A DNA stretch of 64,000 nucleotides from the NCBI GenBank assembly GCA_023213315.1, contig JAKCPI010003147.1:51719-115718 (forward strand), in the 5' to 3' direction. Made by a program: the position numbers and the translations under genes. The stretch is from Euborellia annulipes. Taxonomy: Eukaryota; Arthropoda; Insecta; Dermaptera; Anisolabididae. Positions within the stretch are counted from its first letter, which is position 1. Each line of letters begins with the position of its first letter. The notes under the pieces were generated by a model. The model ran no database searches. It was not told the origin of the DNA and saw only the letters and a list, made by a program, of their open reading frames with translations. This document shows positions 11,052-20,734 of this stretch, piece by piece.

Positions 11052-11151
11052 ATGTAGAATATATATAAAGATGGCGACACAAGTGAAATTAGCAATTAAA
11101 TATTTAATTGCTAATTTCACTTGTGTCGCCATCTTTGTATATATTCTACAT
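11052..11151. repeat. 100-bp near-perfect palindrome built from motif A
   Basis: Left arm 11052-11101 (ATGTAGAATATATATAAAGA .. GCAATTAAAT) and right arm 11102-11151 are reverse complements with a single visible mismatch and no spacer. It is two motif A ends plus their inner 25 bp fused tail to tail, the simplest foldback form of this family. The copy at 8482 gives the half-element. Confidence 0.85.
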
Positions 11152-12534
11152 ATTATTATATTATCTATATATTCTAAATATTGTTTTTAAATGGAAAAAT
11201 TCAATTATTTAAATATTCCATAATAATAAAAAAAAAAAAAACAAATGGAAATTAGTCTAGATTTATTTCTATTTCAAATCAAATTTCTATTATATAAGAG
11301 ACAAGGATGAAAAAGAATTTTCTCTTTAAACGCGCATCCAGATTGTTATATTCTTTGCCTATGAATTGACTCATTATGTATTATTGAAAGAATTTTATAA
11401 GAAATCTCACTCTAATAATAACCTTCCAGTTAATAGCCAACCAACAACGAAGAGAGAGGACTCAAGTGTTTTCCACACGATAATCAGAGAATCGATTTAT
11501 TAATAGACCCTTTAAAAAAAAAAAGCGGAGGGGCGACGGGGGAGGGGGGAGGGGAGCTAAACATAAGGCGGGACTAACAACAGCAAGTGCAGAGCTATAA
11601 TAATCACAAGAAGGAGATAAAAATCTTAAAATTGAACTCAAACACTAACACTAAATGGAGAAGAACGCGTGTTGTCTGTGCGCTAACGAGCAAAACAGAC
11701 AGACAGACAGAGAGAAAAGGAGGAGCTGTCAGTAAATGGAACAAACTCTTCTCTTGACGTTTACATTTCGGTTTTTTTTTTTGTGTTGTCTATGTGTAAT
11801 ATGATCAATATTCTTTCTTTTTTTATTATTATTAATACAAACTCAAAAATAATATTATAAATAGTTGCTGAATCTATCAATAGATGGCTCTGTAAATGAA
11901 CTATTCTTTAATAGTTATGAAAATGGAGAAAAAAGAAAGAAAGTAAAAGAAGCCATTTTTTTTTACTTCATTTCATTTCCAGTTCATGTATTAAAGTCTC
12001 CAACAATAAACTTTTCTTTTTTATTAAATAACTTGAAAACTATTTAAGTTTTTTGCTTTGAATAAAACAAAATTAATGCAAATTAACTTTTATTTTCGCT
12101 TTTTTGAGAAAAATACTGAGAGATGTTCATTTAAAAGTCTAAAGTCTTTTATTTAAATTTGTAAATCTGAGGCTAAAATAAAGAAACAATACGCACTTTA
12201 TATCCATTTAAAAAATGGATTGTGATCTAGAAAGTAGAAAGATCAAAAATTGATATAAAAAAATTGGATCCAGATTCCAAATCTAAATCCTAAATCGGAT
12301 CTTTGGATTTTAAATCCAAATTTCTTTCTTTTTTTTAAGGAAACAGATATTTAAATCATCCATTTGGAAAAATTTCGTTTCTTAGAGATAATTTGGATTT
12401 CAATCCAAATCTTAAATCCTTAATGAATGGTTAAGAGATTTAAATCCAAAATGATCGTAATTTTATCGATTCCTGATTATATAGAAAGAATTTATTATAA
12501 ATCAAATTTCTTTCAATTTCGTTGCTAATTTCAT
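11152..12534. other. AT-rich non-coding tract
   Basis: Includes a G-rich patch (11526-11556), CAGACAGACAGACAG at 11695, a fragment at 11940-12050 with GTATTAAAGTCTCCAA matching the arm of the foldback at 12535, and a cluster of AAATCCAAAT-like words at 12260-12450. The frame at 11865-12047 falls in that fragment. Confidence 0.5.
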
Positions 12535-13852
12535 TAAAGAGACGCCATTTTTATATCAATTCTACATCTTCGATAAAAGCGAACAAAAAGAAATAAAAAT
12601 ACAAAATCTAGTTTTTTTTTAAACTTGTTAAATGAATTATTGATAATAATAATCAAGGGAATTGAAGAAAATCTCAAAAAAAAAGGTAAACATTCCTTTT
12701 CGTGTATTAAAGTCTCCAATAATAGATAAACGCTTTTTTCTTTGAATAACGTCAAGTTTAAATAAAGAAATTAAAATATTCAAAATTTAATAAAGAAAAA
12801 GGAAGAGGTGGTAGAGATATGTAATTAAAAGTCAAGTGATCTCTCTGACCCAGGATTAATTCCCGTATCGCACGATTTCTCCTCTTAAAGAGATTTCGTG
12901 GGAACCTATAATTACCCCCTCCACCGCCGCCGCCGCCGCCCATTACCCTTTCTTAACAAGGGCAGGCGAAGACCTTTTTTTTTTGAGGGGCTTCTGGATG
13001 CTCTTTAGATGCAAGATTGATCGAATTTATTATTTTTTTTTAATGTCTCTCTTAACGAGAAAGAAAAAAATTCTTTAGATGGCGAAATACAAACAAAAAG
13101 GAAGAAGTTGAAATATCTTCATGTCCTAACCTAAATATTCTTTCTTTTTTTTTAGATTTTAATCATTTTTTTTTTTCTTTGAATTAATTAGAATCATAAA
13201 ATATTTGTGAAAGAAAAAGGCTCAGTGACCGGGAAAATATTTAAGATAGCTCTAGGAGGATAAAAAAATAAAGAAATATTCCTCAGGTGTCGTCTTTTAA
13301 TTACCAACATACAAAAAAAAAAAAAAATACTCTTAGAAAGATTTATTTGATTTTTTTTTTAGTTTATTCCACATTAAAATAAATAACATTAATAAACAAA
13401 GAATATTGTGTGTCGTACTTTGTATAGATCTATATGATAAGCTAATATTAAAAAAAAATCATTTATTGATTATTGGAGACTTTAATACAGGAAAAGAAAT
13501 GTTCAACTTTTTATTTCAATTCTCTTGATTAGATCACTTGACTTTTAATTACATATCTCTACTACCTCTTTCTTTTTCTTTATTAAATTTTGAATATTTT
13601 AATTTCTTTATTTAAACTTGACATTATTAAAAAAACAAAAAAACATCTATCTACAGTATTATTGGAGACTTTAATACTCGAAAGGAAATATTTCCTTTTT
13701 TTCTTCATCCTTTTTCATTTCCCTTGGTTATTAAAATTAATATTTAGAGAATGTTGGTGTTTGTGGCTCTTTTTCATTTAACAAGCATTAATAAGAAAAA
13801 AAAAATTTATTGAAGATGTAAATAGAAATAGATATAAAAATGGCGTCTCTTC
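12535..13852. repeat. 1.3-kb foldback element with motif A ends
   Basis: The left end AAGAGACGCCATTTTTATAT and right end ATATAAAAATGGCGTCTCTT are inverted, and the similarity continues inward for about 300 bp (left 12535-12840, right 13545-13852): GTATTAAAGTCTCCAATAAT against ATTGGAGACTTTAATAC, and AAGTCAAGTGATCT against AGATCACTTGACTT. The centre holds CCGCCGCCGCCGCC at 12922, poly-T tracts and another GGAGACTTTAATAC. There is no transposase ORF, so it is non-autonomous. Confidence 0.75.
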
Positions 13853-13989
13853 AATTAAATTGCAAGAAATAAATCCTCGCTTTTTATACAATTTATAAAT
13901 TGTAATAAATTATCAAGATATGCTTTTTTTTTTAAACCTTCCTTATAGCCTCAGGCTTACCAACTTCCAACTAAGGATTATAAATAGCA

Positions 13990-14130
13990 AAATAAAAATT
14001 CTTTATGGAGACTTTAATGAACAATTCTTCTTTTTTTTTTTTTTTTTTTCTTTAAAATACTTTATTTTTTTTATTAAAATTAAAAAAATTTTAATTTAAA
14101 CTTTCGACCTTAATTTCTCTTTTAAAAAAA
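13990..14130. repeat. Poly-T and fragment of foldback arm
   Basis: TGGAGACTTTAATGA at 14006 is a fragment of the arm found in the foldback at 12535, followed by a long T run at 14031-14050. Confidence 0.5.
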
Positions 14131-14737
14131 TAGTTAATATAATATTATAAAATATTTTGAAACATATAACCTAGTGTATTATCAATTTGATTTAATATGT
14201 ACTTTTTTTTTTTAATTTTATACATCAAAATACATATTTCCGTATATTGTATTCAGAATCTCTAAAACTCGACAAATTTTTAAATCTTTTGTTCTAATGT
14301 GAAATTTGAAGTTATATATATTTCACACCATATTTTTTTAAAATACAAAATAGATAAATAAATCCAGACAGACAGAGAAAGAGTTTTTTTTTTGCCAATT
14401 TAACTTGAGGCAATAATAGTTAACTCGATGGACATTTCAAAGGTTCCGACCAACAACAACAACAACAACAACAACATTCATGCTTGAATGAATTTAAATT
14501 TATTTAAAAAAAAATCATTTATAATTTTATATATATAATAATAATTTTATGAATGTGTGTGTGTGTGTGTCTGTGTGTGTGTAGGCAATTTAATGCCTCC
14601 AGCATTCTATCGAAATACCATTTGACTTTGTTGCATTGCTTTTTTTTATAAATTAAAAAAAGAAATTACTTTAGCCTTTCGACCTAGAATAGAATAGTCT
14701 TTTAAAACTTGATTTTATTTTTTTTATTTCATATTCT

Positions 14738-14862
14738 GAAAGCTGCCATTTTGTTGAATACAATAATATACAACACTTGTATCTAAACTTATTTGAATTT
14801 AGTTAAAAATAGACTTTTTTTGTTGAGGTGGAAAGCGTCGGTCCGCCATTTTTGTTTAAATC
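14738..14862 (+). repeat. ~125-bp direct repeat, copy 1
   Basis: Starts near CATATTCTGAAAGCTGCCAT and ends with TTGAGGTGGAAAGCGTCGGT-CCGCCATTTT. A second diverged copy lies at 15855-15985 in the same orientation. Between them lies the 36-bp array. The arrangement recalls direct terminal repeats of a small retroelement, but no primer-binding site or ORF supports that. Confidence 0.6.
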
Positions 14863-15400
14863 TAAAAAGTTAAATTAATATTTAATTAGGGAAATAATCT
14901 TAAAAGAAATTGTGATTTCGACATGAAAAAATTTAATTTTAATCAAATGTAATAAATAAATGAAATTTAATATAAATGTTATCTATTCTTTGATAACCTT
15001 TAAATATTATTGCATCATTTTATATTGAAAAAAAGAATAATTATAATATTTAAATTACCTAATTAAAAGATAAATAATAAAAGAATTTTTTTTTTTATTA
15101 ATACCAATATTTGAAAATAAAAATAACTAATCTCTGATTCCAAAAGTTGTTTGGAGGTTGCAGGCGATGATCTCATCGTCAGCATCCCGGATGATGATGA
15201 GGTGAGAGAAAGAGATAGAGAGATAGAGATCCCATCTTGTCTGGTCAGGTAGACAAGGCAAGCAAGCAAGCAACCTAAGCAAAGCATCTCTTCCATCTCC
15301 TCTTTCTCTTTTCTCTCTTTTGGCAAAAAAAAAAAAATAAATAAATAAACATCTATACTCATTTGGTCAACAGGCCAAGTGTCGGTTTTACTCCTTTCAA

Positions 15401-15718
15401 CGTTTCGATCATCTTCAGGGCTCAATTCTTGGTGAACGTTTTGATCATCTTCAGGGTTCATTTCTTAGTGAACGTTTTGATCATCTTCAGGGTTCATTTC
15501 TTAGAGGGCGTTTCGATCATCTTCAGGGCTCAATTCTTAGAGAGCGTTTCGATCATCTTCAGGACTAAATTCTTAGTGAACGTTTCGGTCATCTTCAGGG
15601 CTCGATTCTTAGGGGGCGTTTTGATCATCTTCAGGGATCAATTCTTATAGGGCGTTTCGATCATCTTCAGGGCTCAGTTCTTAGGGGGCGTTTCGATCAT
15701 CTTCAGGGCTCAATTCTT
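15401..15718 (-). repeat. 36-bp tandem array, 9 units, with hammerhead-like core
   Basis: CGTTTYGRTCATCTTCAGG recurs at 15401, 15437, 15473, 15509, 15545, 15581, 15617, 15653 and 15689: a strict 36-bp period. Read on the minus strand each unit gives CCTGAAGATGATCGAAACG, i.e. CUGAAGA then GAAACG separated by UGAUC, followed by about 16 variable bases. This is the order of the hammerhead ribozyme core (CUGANGA ... GAAA), but the stem II segment is only 5 nt and stem I complementarity is poor. Because 36 is a multiple of 3, both strands stay open and give 12-residue protein repeats (plus strand VNVLIIFRVHFL-like; minus strand EDDRNVERSKT-like); I regard these as by-products. Confidence 0.85.
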
Positions 15719-15854
15719 TTTCTTGTATTTATTATTCACTCTCTTTTTTTTCTCGGAAATAAAAGACATTATGGTAGCGATTAAAATGACGTGATTTTTT
15801 TACAAATTTGTTAAAACGGTAAACTCTAAACAGATAACATAGGCATATTTTTCA

Positions 15855-15985
15855 ATAACATATTCTAAAAGCTGCCATTTTTTTGAATACACTGATATGC
15901 GAGACTTGCATATAAATTTATTCTATTTTAATTAAAACAAGCCTTTTTGTGTTGAGGTGGAAAGCGTCGGTCGGTCCGCCATTTT
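15855..15985 (+). repeat. ~125-bp direct repeat, copy 2
   Basis: Diverged copy of 14738-14862 with CATATTCTAAAAGCTGCCAT, GTTGAGGTGGAAAGCGTCGG and a 4-bp GGTC duplication before CCGCCATTTT. Confidence 0.6.
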
Positions 15986-16455
15986 ATTTTATTATTTTCT
16001 AAATAATTTCTCCTTTTTAGACTTTTATAAAAGGATTTAAGAGAAGGTATATCGTGATAGAAATCTCCCCCAAGAGTACAAAAATACAATATACACAAAA
16101 TGAGTAAATAAAATTTTAAATTTATTCCCTCAATTTGATTTTCTCTCTTTATTTGTAGGTTATGTTTCTTAATAAAATCAAGAAATGTTTAGAGATTTCA
16201 AAATAGAATGTGTCATAAACAGAATCGATAAATTCAATTTATTTTTATTTGAACAAAAAAAGGAACATTCGCGTCCTTTAAATTCGATTTCGTCTATTAA
16301 GGGGGGGAGGGGGGATGTTTGTTTTCTTCTCTGCTAAAAGATGGCGTTGAGATCGTCCATTTAACGACAATTTAGATAAATAATAATAATAATCAATTAA
16401 TAATTTTCGAGAAAATTTTAATTATTTAACTAATTTGTGATGTTTTTTTTTTTTG

Positions 16456-16544
16456 TTGGAAATTGAATCCGGGCAATTAATGTGTTACCTTTTGCACCAG
16501 CCCAGAAAGGCTGGAGATTCTGAGTTCGATTCCCGGGAGCAACC
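16456..16544. repeat. tRNA T-arm-like inverted repeat
   Basis: The right half reads GAGTTCGATTCCCGGGAGCA on the plus strand, a good tRNA T-arm/B box. The left half (GTTGGAAATTGAATCCGGGC) reads as a similar T-arm on the minus strand. CCAGCC..GGCTGG between them forms a stem like an anticodon arm. No proper A box or full cloverleaf, so not a functional tRNA gene. Confidence 0.45.
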
Positions 16545-16659
16545 AACAAGCAAGCAAAAAATACAAATTGTTTTAAAGAATTTAATTCATTAAAAAAGAA
16601 AGAATTATTTGCGGTCCATTATCGAAGATGCACTTTTCAAAAATAATAAAGAATCCCCC

Positions 16660-16722
16660 ATTGCGTAGCTAACTTCACGCTCCTCGATGTAATGGGGGTT
16701 CAGTGAAGTTAGCTACCGACTT
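16660..16722. repeat. Small inverted repeat GTAGCTAACTTCAC
   Basis: GTAGCTAACTTCACGCTCCT and the mirrored GTGAAGTTAGCTAC bracket a 24-bp spacer containing GATGTAATGGGGG. Resembles a small hairpin MITE. Confidence 0.55.
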
Positions 16723-17207
16723 ACAATCAGAATGCCAACTTAACACTTTGAGATGATATTTATTACGTCACACGCGCTCTAGAGATGAAGATAACCTCTA
16801 AATCAATTATTTATTTGTTTATTAATTTCCTCTAATTATCTCCTAACGATTAGTTGATGTCAGGCTCTAATCTCTCTCTAATAGCGTATTAATAACATTC
16901 AAACAAACAAACAGAACATTAAAAACTAATAAATTTCTTTTTTTTTTTTATACAACAAACAAGTAAAAGAAAGTGTGACCTCCTGAAGGTCTTCCTTCTG
17001 GTCATTTCATTCACAAACACATTTTTAATTAAAGGCATACTTTTAAATAAATCTGGTGTGAACAACAGCACACTTAATTTCAGGGGAGAACAGAATACAA
17101 GTATTCTTTGACCGATTTCTAATATTTAAATATAAAAATGTCGAGAGACAAATATTAATATTAATGTTCCGTATCTCCTTTTTCATAAATTAATGAATAA
17201 AAAAAAA

Positions 17208-17297
17208 TAGGGATAACCGGGATTTGAGCCCCGGATCTTCCAATTTGTGCTCGTCATGCCCAATCGACAGATCCAGGGTTCAAATCCCGGTTCTACC
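17208..17297. repeat. Palindromic tRNA-like element 1
   Basis: Two T-arm/B-box halves face away from each other: minus-strand GGGGCTCAAATCCCGG at the left and plus-strand CAGGGTTCAAATCCCGG at the right. The outer ends (GGATAACC / GGTTCTACC) are nearly complementary, like an acceptor stem. The middle CTCGTCATGCCCAATCGACA is shared with copy 2. A-box sequence is missing, so it is a tRNA-derived repeat and not a tRNA gene. Confidence 0.6.
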
Positions 17298-17452
17298 TTT
17301 TTTTTTTTGTTATTTCTTGGGTCGATTCTATTTAAAAGCCTCGTGTTGCTTGTTCTAATATTTAAATATAAAATGTAGAGAGACAAAAATATAAATTTCC
17401 TGGCTGTGGAATTTATTCTTTTTTATAATTAATAAAATTAAAAAAAAAAATA

Positions 17453-17544
17453 TAGGCAGAACCCGTATTTGAACCCCGGATCTTCCAATTTCTGCTCGTC
17501 ATGCCCAATCGACAGATCCAGGGTTCAAATCCCGGTTCAGCCTA
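17453..17544. repeat. Palindromic tRNA-like element 2
   Basis: TAGGCAGAACC at the left pairs with GGTTCAGCCTA at the right. Inside, TTTGAACCCCGGATCTTCC mirrors GATCCAGGGTTCAAA. It shares its centre with copy 1 and its ends with the copy at 31135, which is in the opposite orientation. Confidence 0.65.
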
Positions 17545-17589
17545 TTTTTTTTTTTATTTATTTGCTTCCTTTAACAAATAAATATATTA

Positions 17590-18300
17590 ATTATAAAATA
17601 ATAGAGTTGCTATTATCATTGGATTTGGAAAAAAAATAACATGAATGTGCGCATTGCATATCCCCTGCATATTTTCGCGATGTCAATTTTCCGTTCAGGA
17701 GTTAGGGAGTTGAGTTGAAGTGAAGAAATCTTTGATATCTCTCTCAATCTAAAACAGACAGACAGACAAGTTGAATAGAGAAGACGTCTTGTCTTGTCTC
17801 TGACAAATTAGTGACGTCAGACAGGCGAAACAATTCGTTCGTGTGGAATGAAACAACAACAACAACAGCATCTTCTATGCAAATGGTCACTCACTATAGG
17901 GTGTTATATAATTATGTCCTCTCCTTTTTTCTTTTTAATAAATAAATAAATATTCATGCACGCATGCAGTGAACGTTAAGAGGATTTTTCTCTCTCTCTC
18001 TCTCTCTCTATTTTTCGTCTCTTAAAAGCCGATTACAAAAAAAAAAAAAAAAAAAAGCACTTTACCTGGGAAACAAAAGAAGGAAAATATCAAATCGATA
18101 TCGAATTCATTCATCCATTCATTCATAGGAGGATGGAATGAATGACGACAAAAAATCTCCATTTGCTAAAAAGCTTTTTTTTTTTTTGAAAATTCCCTTT
18201 CTTTAAGAATTAATCCTTGCAAAGGGTCATTTCATTCCAAAAAAAAAAAAAAGGAATTTTTAACTTTGCCCACCAAACTACCCTTGAATTGGCTGGATGT
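17590..18300. other. Non-coding tract
   Basis: Mixed AT-rich DNA with CAGACAGACAGACAAG at 17757, (AAC)n at 17850, CGCGCA-like words, (TC)n at 17990-18009, a 20-bp A run near 18040 and further homopolymers at 18175 and 18240. No gene seen. Confidence 0.5.
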
Positions 18301-18307
18301 GTCTGCC

Positions 18308-18756
18308 GATTAACATCTTTCATGGTACAAAATAAAAATATTCATTTAAGGTTATTCCTTTACTAATACGCAGCTAGCTTCATATTCAAGGAAAATTTTC
18401 AACGGGATGTAGAATGTATATAAAATGGCGTCTAATTTGTTTTTTATTTGTCAAAATGTTAATTATTTAAGGGGAAATTATGTACATTTTTTTTTCTTCA
18501 CAAACTATTATTATTCATATATTGAAATGTTATAATAATTATAATAAATTTGCCTTTAAAAATTGAAATTAATTTTATTAACATTTTGACAAACAAAAAA
18601 ACAAAAGAGACGCCATTTTTATATACATTCTACATCCGATTGAAAATTATCCTTGAATAAGCTAGCTGCGTATTAGTAAAGGATTAACCTTAAATGAATA
18701 TTTTTATTTTGTAAATCACAAGGAGGCGATGGGAATTACAATGAAAGATGTTAATC
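18308..18756. repeat. ~450-bp foldback with internal motif A pair
   Basis: Arms of about 190 bp run from GATTAACATCTTTCAT (18308) to ATGAAAGATGTTAATC (18741). Moving inward both arms show AAAATATTCATTTAAGGTTA, TTACTAATACGCAGCTAGCT, a GAAAATTTTCAACGGGATGT-like block, then motif A (18411-18436 plus; 18607-18637 minus) and TTTGTCAAAATGTTAAT near the centre. The right arm carries a short insertion (ATCACAAGGAGGCGATGGG). Similar outer sequence precedes the motif at 19566. Confidence 0.8.
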
Positions 18757-19562
18757 AGGGACGAATAAATTATTTATTAAATAATAACAATTAGAATTCA
18801 TAATATCAACACATAAGAATGGAATTTGAATCAAAATGTAGAGGAAACTAGAAATAATTCCAAGCCCCTGGGAATTTTCGATAAATGATTAAAATTTAGT
18901 GTCAGAGATACAAAAAAGAAAATAAAAGAAAAAGTAGATTTGTGTTGTTTAATTCCCTGTTCTTTTCTCTGATCTCCACTAGAATGAATGAATGGATGAA
19001 TAGAAAAAAGCAAAGCGCAAAGAGCAAGACAAGGGGTTATTTAATCCTTGTTTGAATGCACATTTAGCAGAGAGAAGAGTTTGTAGACCCCCCACTCCCA
19101 TTCAAATAACAATCACGCAATCAAAATTGAAATATCGGATTTCTCCTCCTCCTTTTCCATTTATCAGAGCATTAATTTTTCAAATTGATAAATTATTCTC
19201 CTTTAAATAATATTAAACAAATTAGAGAGATGCCGTGTGACTCACTCATTGATCACTTATTTAAAAAAAAAAAAAGAAAGAAAAACTTTATCGTTGCATA
19301 ATTCATTTCATTCCTTTTTGATCAGCCTTTTAATTCCAATGAATTAGACAAAAAGGGAATTATCTAACTATTAATTGATAAATTAATTAAACACCCAAAA
19401 TTTGTGTATTCTTTGGGATCATCTCTTCTTTTTAAATTTTTCCCCCTCACGTTATTCCCAATTTCCTCCTCTGATTTTCTCTTGTACCGTTGTGTAGTGA
19501 TTTTAAAAGATGATTTTTTTTTTCTGACCCCTAAAGAAAGCTATATTCATATGCAATTTTCA
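18757..19562. other. Non-coding tract
   Basis: AT-rich DNA with no repeat copy that I recognise until AAGCTATATTCATATGCAAT at 19540, which resembles the outer arm of the 18308 foldback. Frames at 18831-19013 and 19404-19643 lack support. Confidence 0.4.
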
Positions 19563-19598
19563 ATGGGATGTAGAATGTATATAAAAATGGCGTCTCTT

Positions 19599-20150
19599 GT
19601 TTTTACTTTCTCTTACCTATGTATATATGTAATATATATATAGAGAGAAAGTATTGGATTCATGTCAAAAATTCGATGTCGAGATTTTGATGGATCTTCA
19701 CGTTTTGAGGTCCCCTGAATCCAAAAAAGTGGTTTTCGCGACATGGTCTGTCTGTGTGTGGGTGTGTGTGTCTGTCTGTCTGTCTGTGTGTCTGTGAACA
19801 AAATATCTCAAGAACGAAAAGAGCTAGGAAGTTGAAATTTTATATTTAAGTTAGGCACCCCCATGGGACGTGACACGAAGCTTTTGAACAAAATCGACCA
19901 AAAAGTACTAGTACTTTACTGATGTACTTTTTCAGTTTTTTTCGATTTTCTCAAAATTTGCTCCAACGATTTTTTTTTAAATTCAAAAATCAATTATTTT
20001 TTAGATTCTCTATAAAATGTATATTCTTATTTTGTGATTGAAATCTTCTGAAGACCACTTTACTCTTGTACTCCATAGAAAAGATAGGAGAAATGGTTGC
20101 CATGCTAACAAAATATAAATATTTTCCCATACTTATAAATTTTACATCTT
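19599..20150 (+). repeat. 650-bp element copy 2, 5' part
   Basis: Collinear with 496-1080: TTTTTACTTTCTCTTACC, TATATATAGAGAGAAAGTAT, a TG/CTGT microsatellite at 19743-19797, then a variant segment (AAAATATCTCAAGAACGAAA) in place of the TTTTAAGCATGAAGG block, GTACTAGTACTTTACTGATG and TTTTACATCTT, where the SINE interrupts it. Confidence 0.8.
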
Positions 20151-20387
20151 GGGCCCCCGGGTCTGTCGTAGTAGGTAGCGTGCCTACCTCCTATACCAAA
20201 CGTCGCGGGTTCGGACCCAGGCAGTCCGAAGATTTTATTTAAGCCATTTGGATACCAGATGGCTTAAATAGAAATGCCTGAACCCCAAATTGATATATTA
20301 ATTACAACGGTTATCGTCAAAGTCTTATATGGCCTAAGTTGCCGAAAAGACTGTGTGAATGTGTGTGTGAGTGTGAGTGTGAATGAG

Positions 20388-20412
<25 letters not shown>
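20151..20412 (+). mobile_element. tRNA-derived SINE, full-length, with target-site duplication
   Basis: The head is tRNA-like: an A-box-like GTCGTAGTAGGTAGCG and a B box GGGTTCGGACCC. The body holds ATTTAAGCCATTTGGATACC, GGTTATCGTCAAAG and GGCCTAAGTTGCCGAAAAGA. The tail is a TGTG/GAGTGTGA repeat and a 25-bp A run from 20388. It is flanked by a perfect 14-bp duplication AAATTTTACATCTT (20137-20150 and 20413-20426), the mark of LINE-machinery insertion. Other copies: 23047, 25494, 37498, 39997 and 61037. Confidence 0.85.
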
Positions 20413-20421
<9 letters not shown>

Positions 20422-20426
20422 ATCTT

Positions 20427-20565
20427 GAATTCAATTGTACCCTACTGTCGGGAACTAAATATATGTCGACACAAAAAATCTGGTGTGACAAGCACAGAAC
20501 ACAACTTTCGATTACCGAAGGTAAGAGAAAGTTGTGTGCTGTGCGCCAGTCACACCAGATTTTTT
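20427..20565 (+). repeat. 650-bp element copy 2, 3' part with hairpin
   Basis: Resumes at GAATTCAATTGTACC and ends in the terminal hairpin (20478-20562): AAAAAATCTGGTGTGAC..GTCACACCAGATTTTTT, inner stem ACACAACTTTC/GAAAGTTGTGT, loop GATTACCGAAGGTAAGA. Confidence 0.85.
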
Positions 20566-20734
20566 ATAAAGGAAAAGTTAAAATTAAATCTCAAAATTAT
20601 TAATTATTTATACTAACATTTGAATGTTAACATTTACGATATTAATATCAATAGAAAAATTAGATGTATTGATTAAATTATTAATTTGTATTTTGATAAA
20701 CAAAATAGACGCCATTTTTATATACATTCTACAT

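Larger units (their letters stand above)
17110..17580 (+). repeat. Tandem duplication (~245 bp x 2) around tRNA-like palindromes
   Basis: TTCTAATATTTAAATATAAA then (A)TGTMGAGAGACAAA occurs at 17117 and 17353, each followed at the same distance by an A-run and a tRNA-like palindrome. The unit has been duplicated once and diverged. The 67-codon minus frame (17183-17386) is a by-product. Confidence 0.6.
19563..20734. mobile_element. Composite: motif A ends around a 650-bp element with a nested SINE
   Basis: Motif A faces right at 19566-19596 and left at 20704-20734. Between them lies a 650-bp element in two pieces (19599-20150 and 20427-20565) split by a tRNA-derived SINE. The insertion order is readable: the 650-bp element went into or near the motif A element, then the SINE into the 650-bp element. 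Confidence 0.7.

Noticed and set aside
15063..15461. 132-codon minus frame with EDDRN repeats
   Set aside because: Runs through the 36-bp array and CT-rich low complexity. The open frame follows from a period divisible by three.
17208..17297. Functional tRNA gene
   Set aside because: Good T-arm but no A box or D-arm, and the T-arm is duplicated in inverse; no cloverleaf can be drawn.
19566..19600. TATATAAA followed by ATGGCG as promoter and start codon of a gene
   Set aside because: The ATG is only a few bases from the TATA word, far too close for a Pol II start, and the frames differ between copies.
20274..20616. Plus frames of 109 and 77 codons
   Set aside because: They span SINE tail, poly-A (giving KKKK) and the terminal hairpin.
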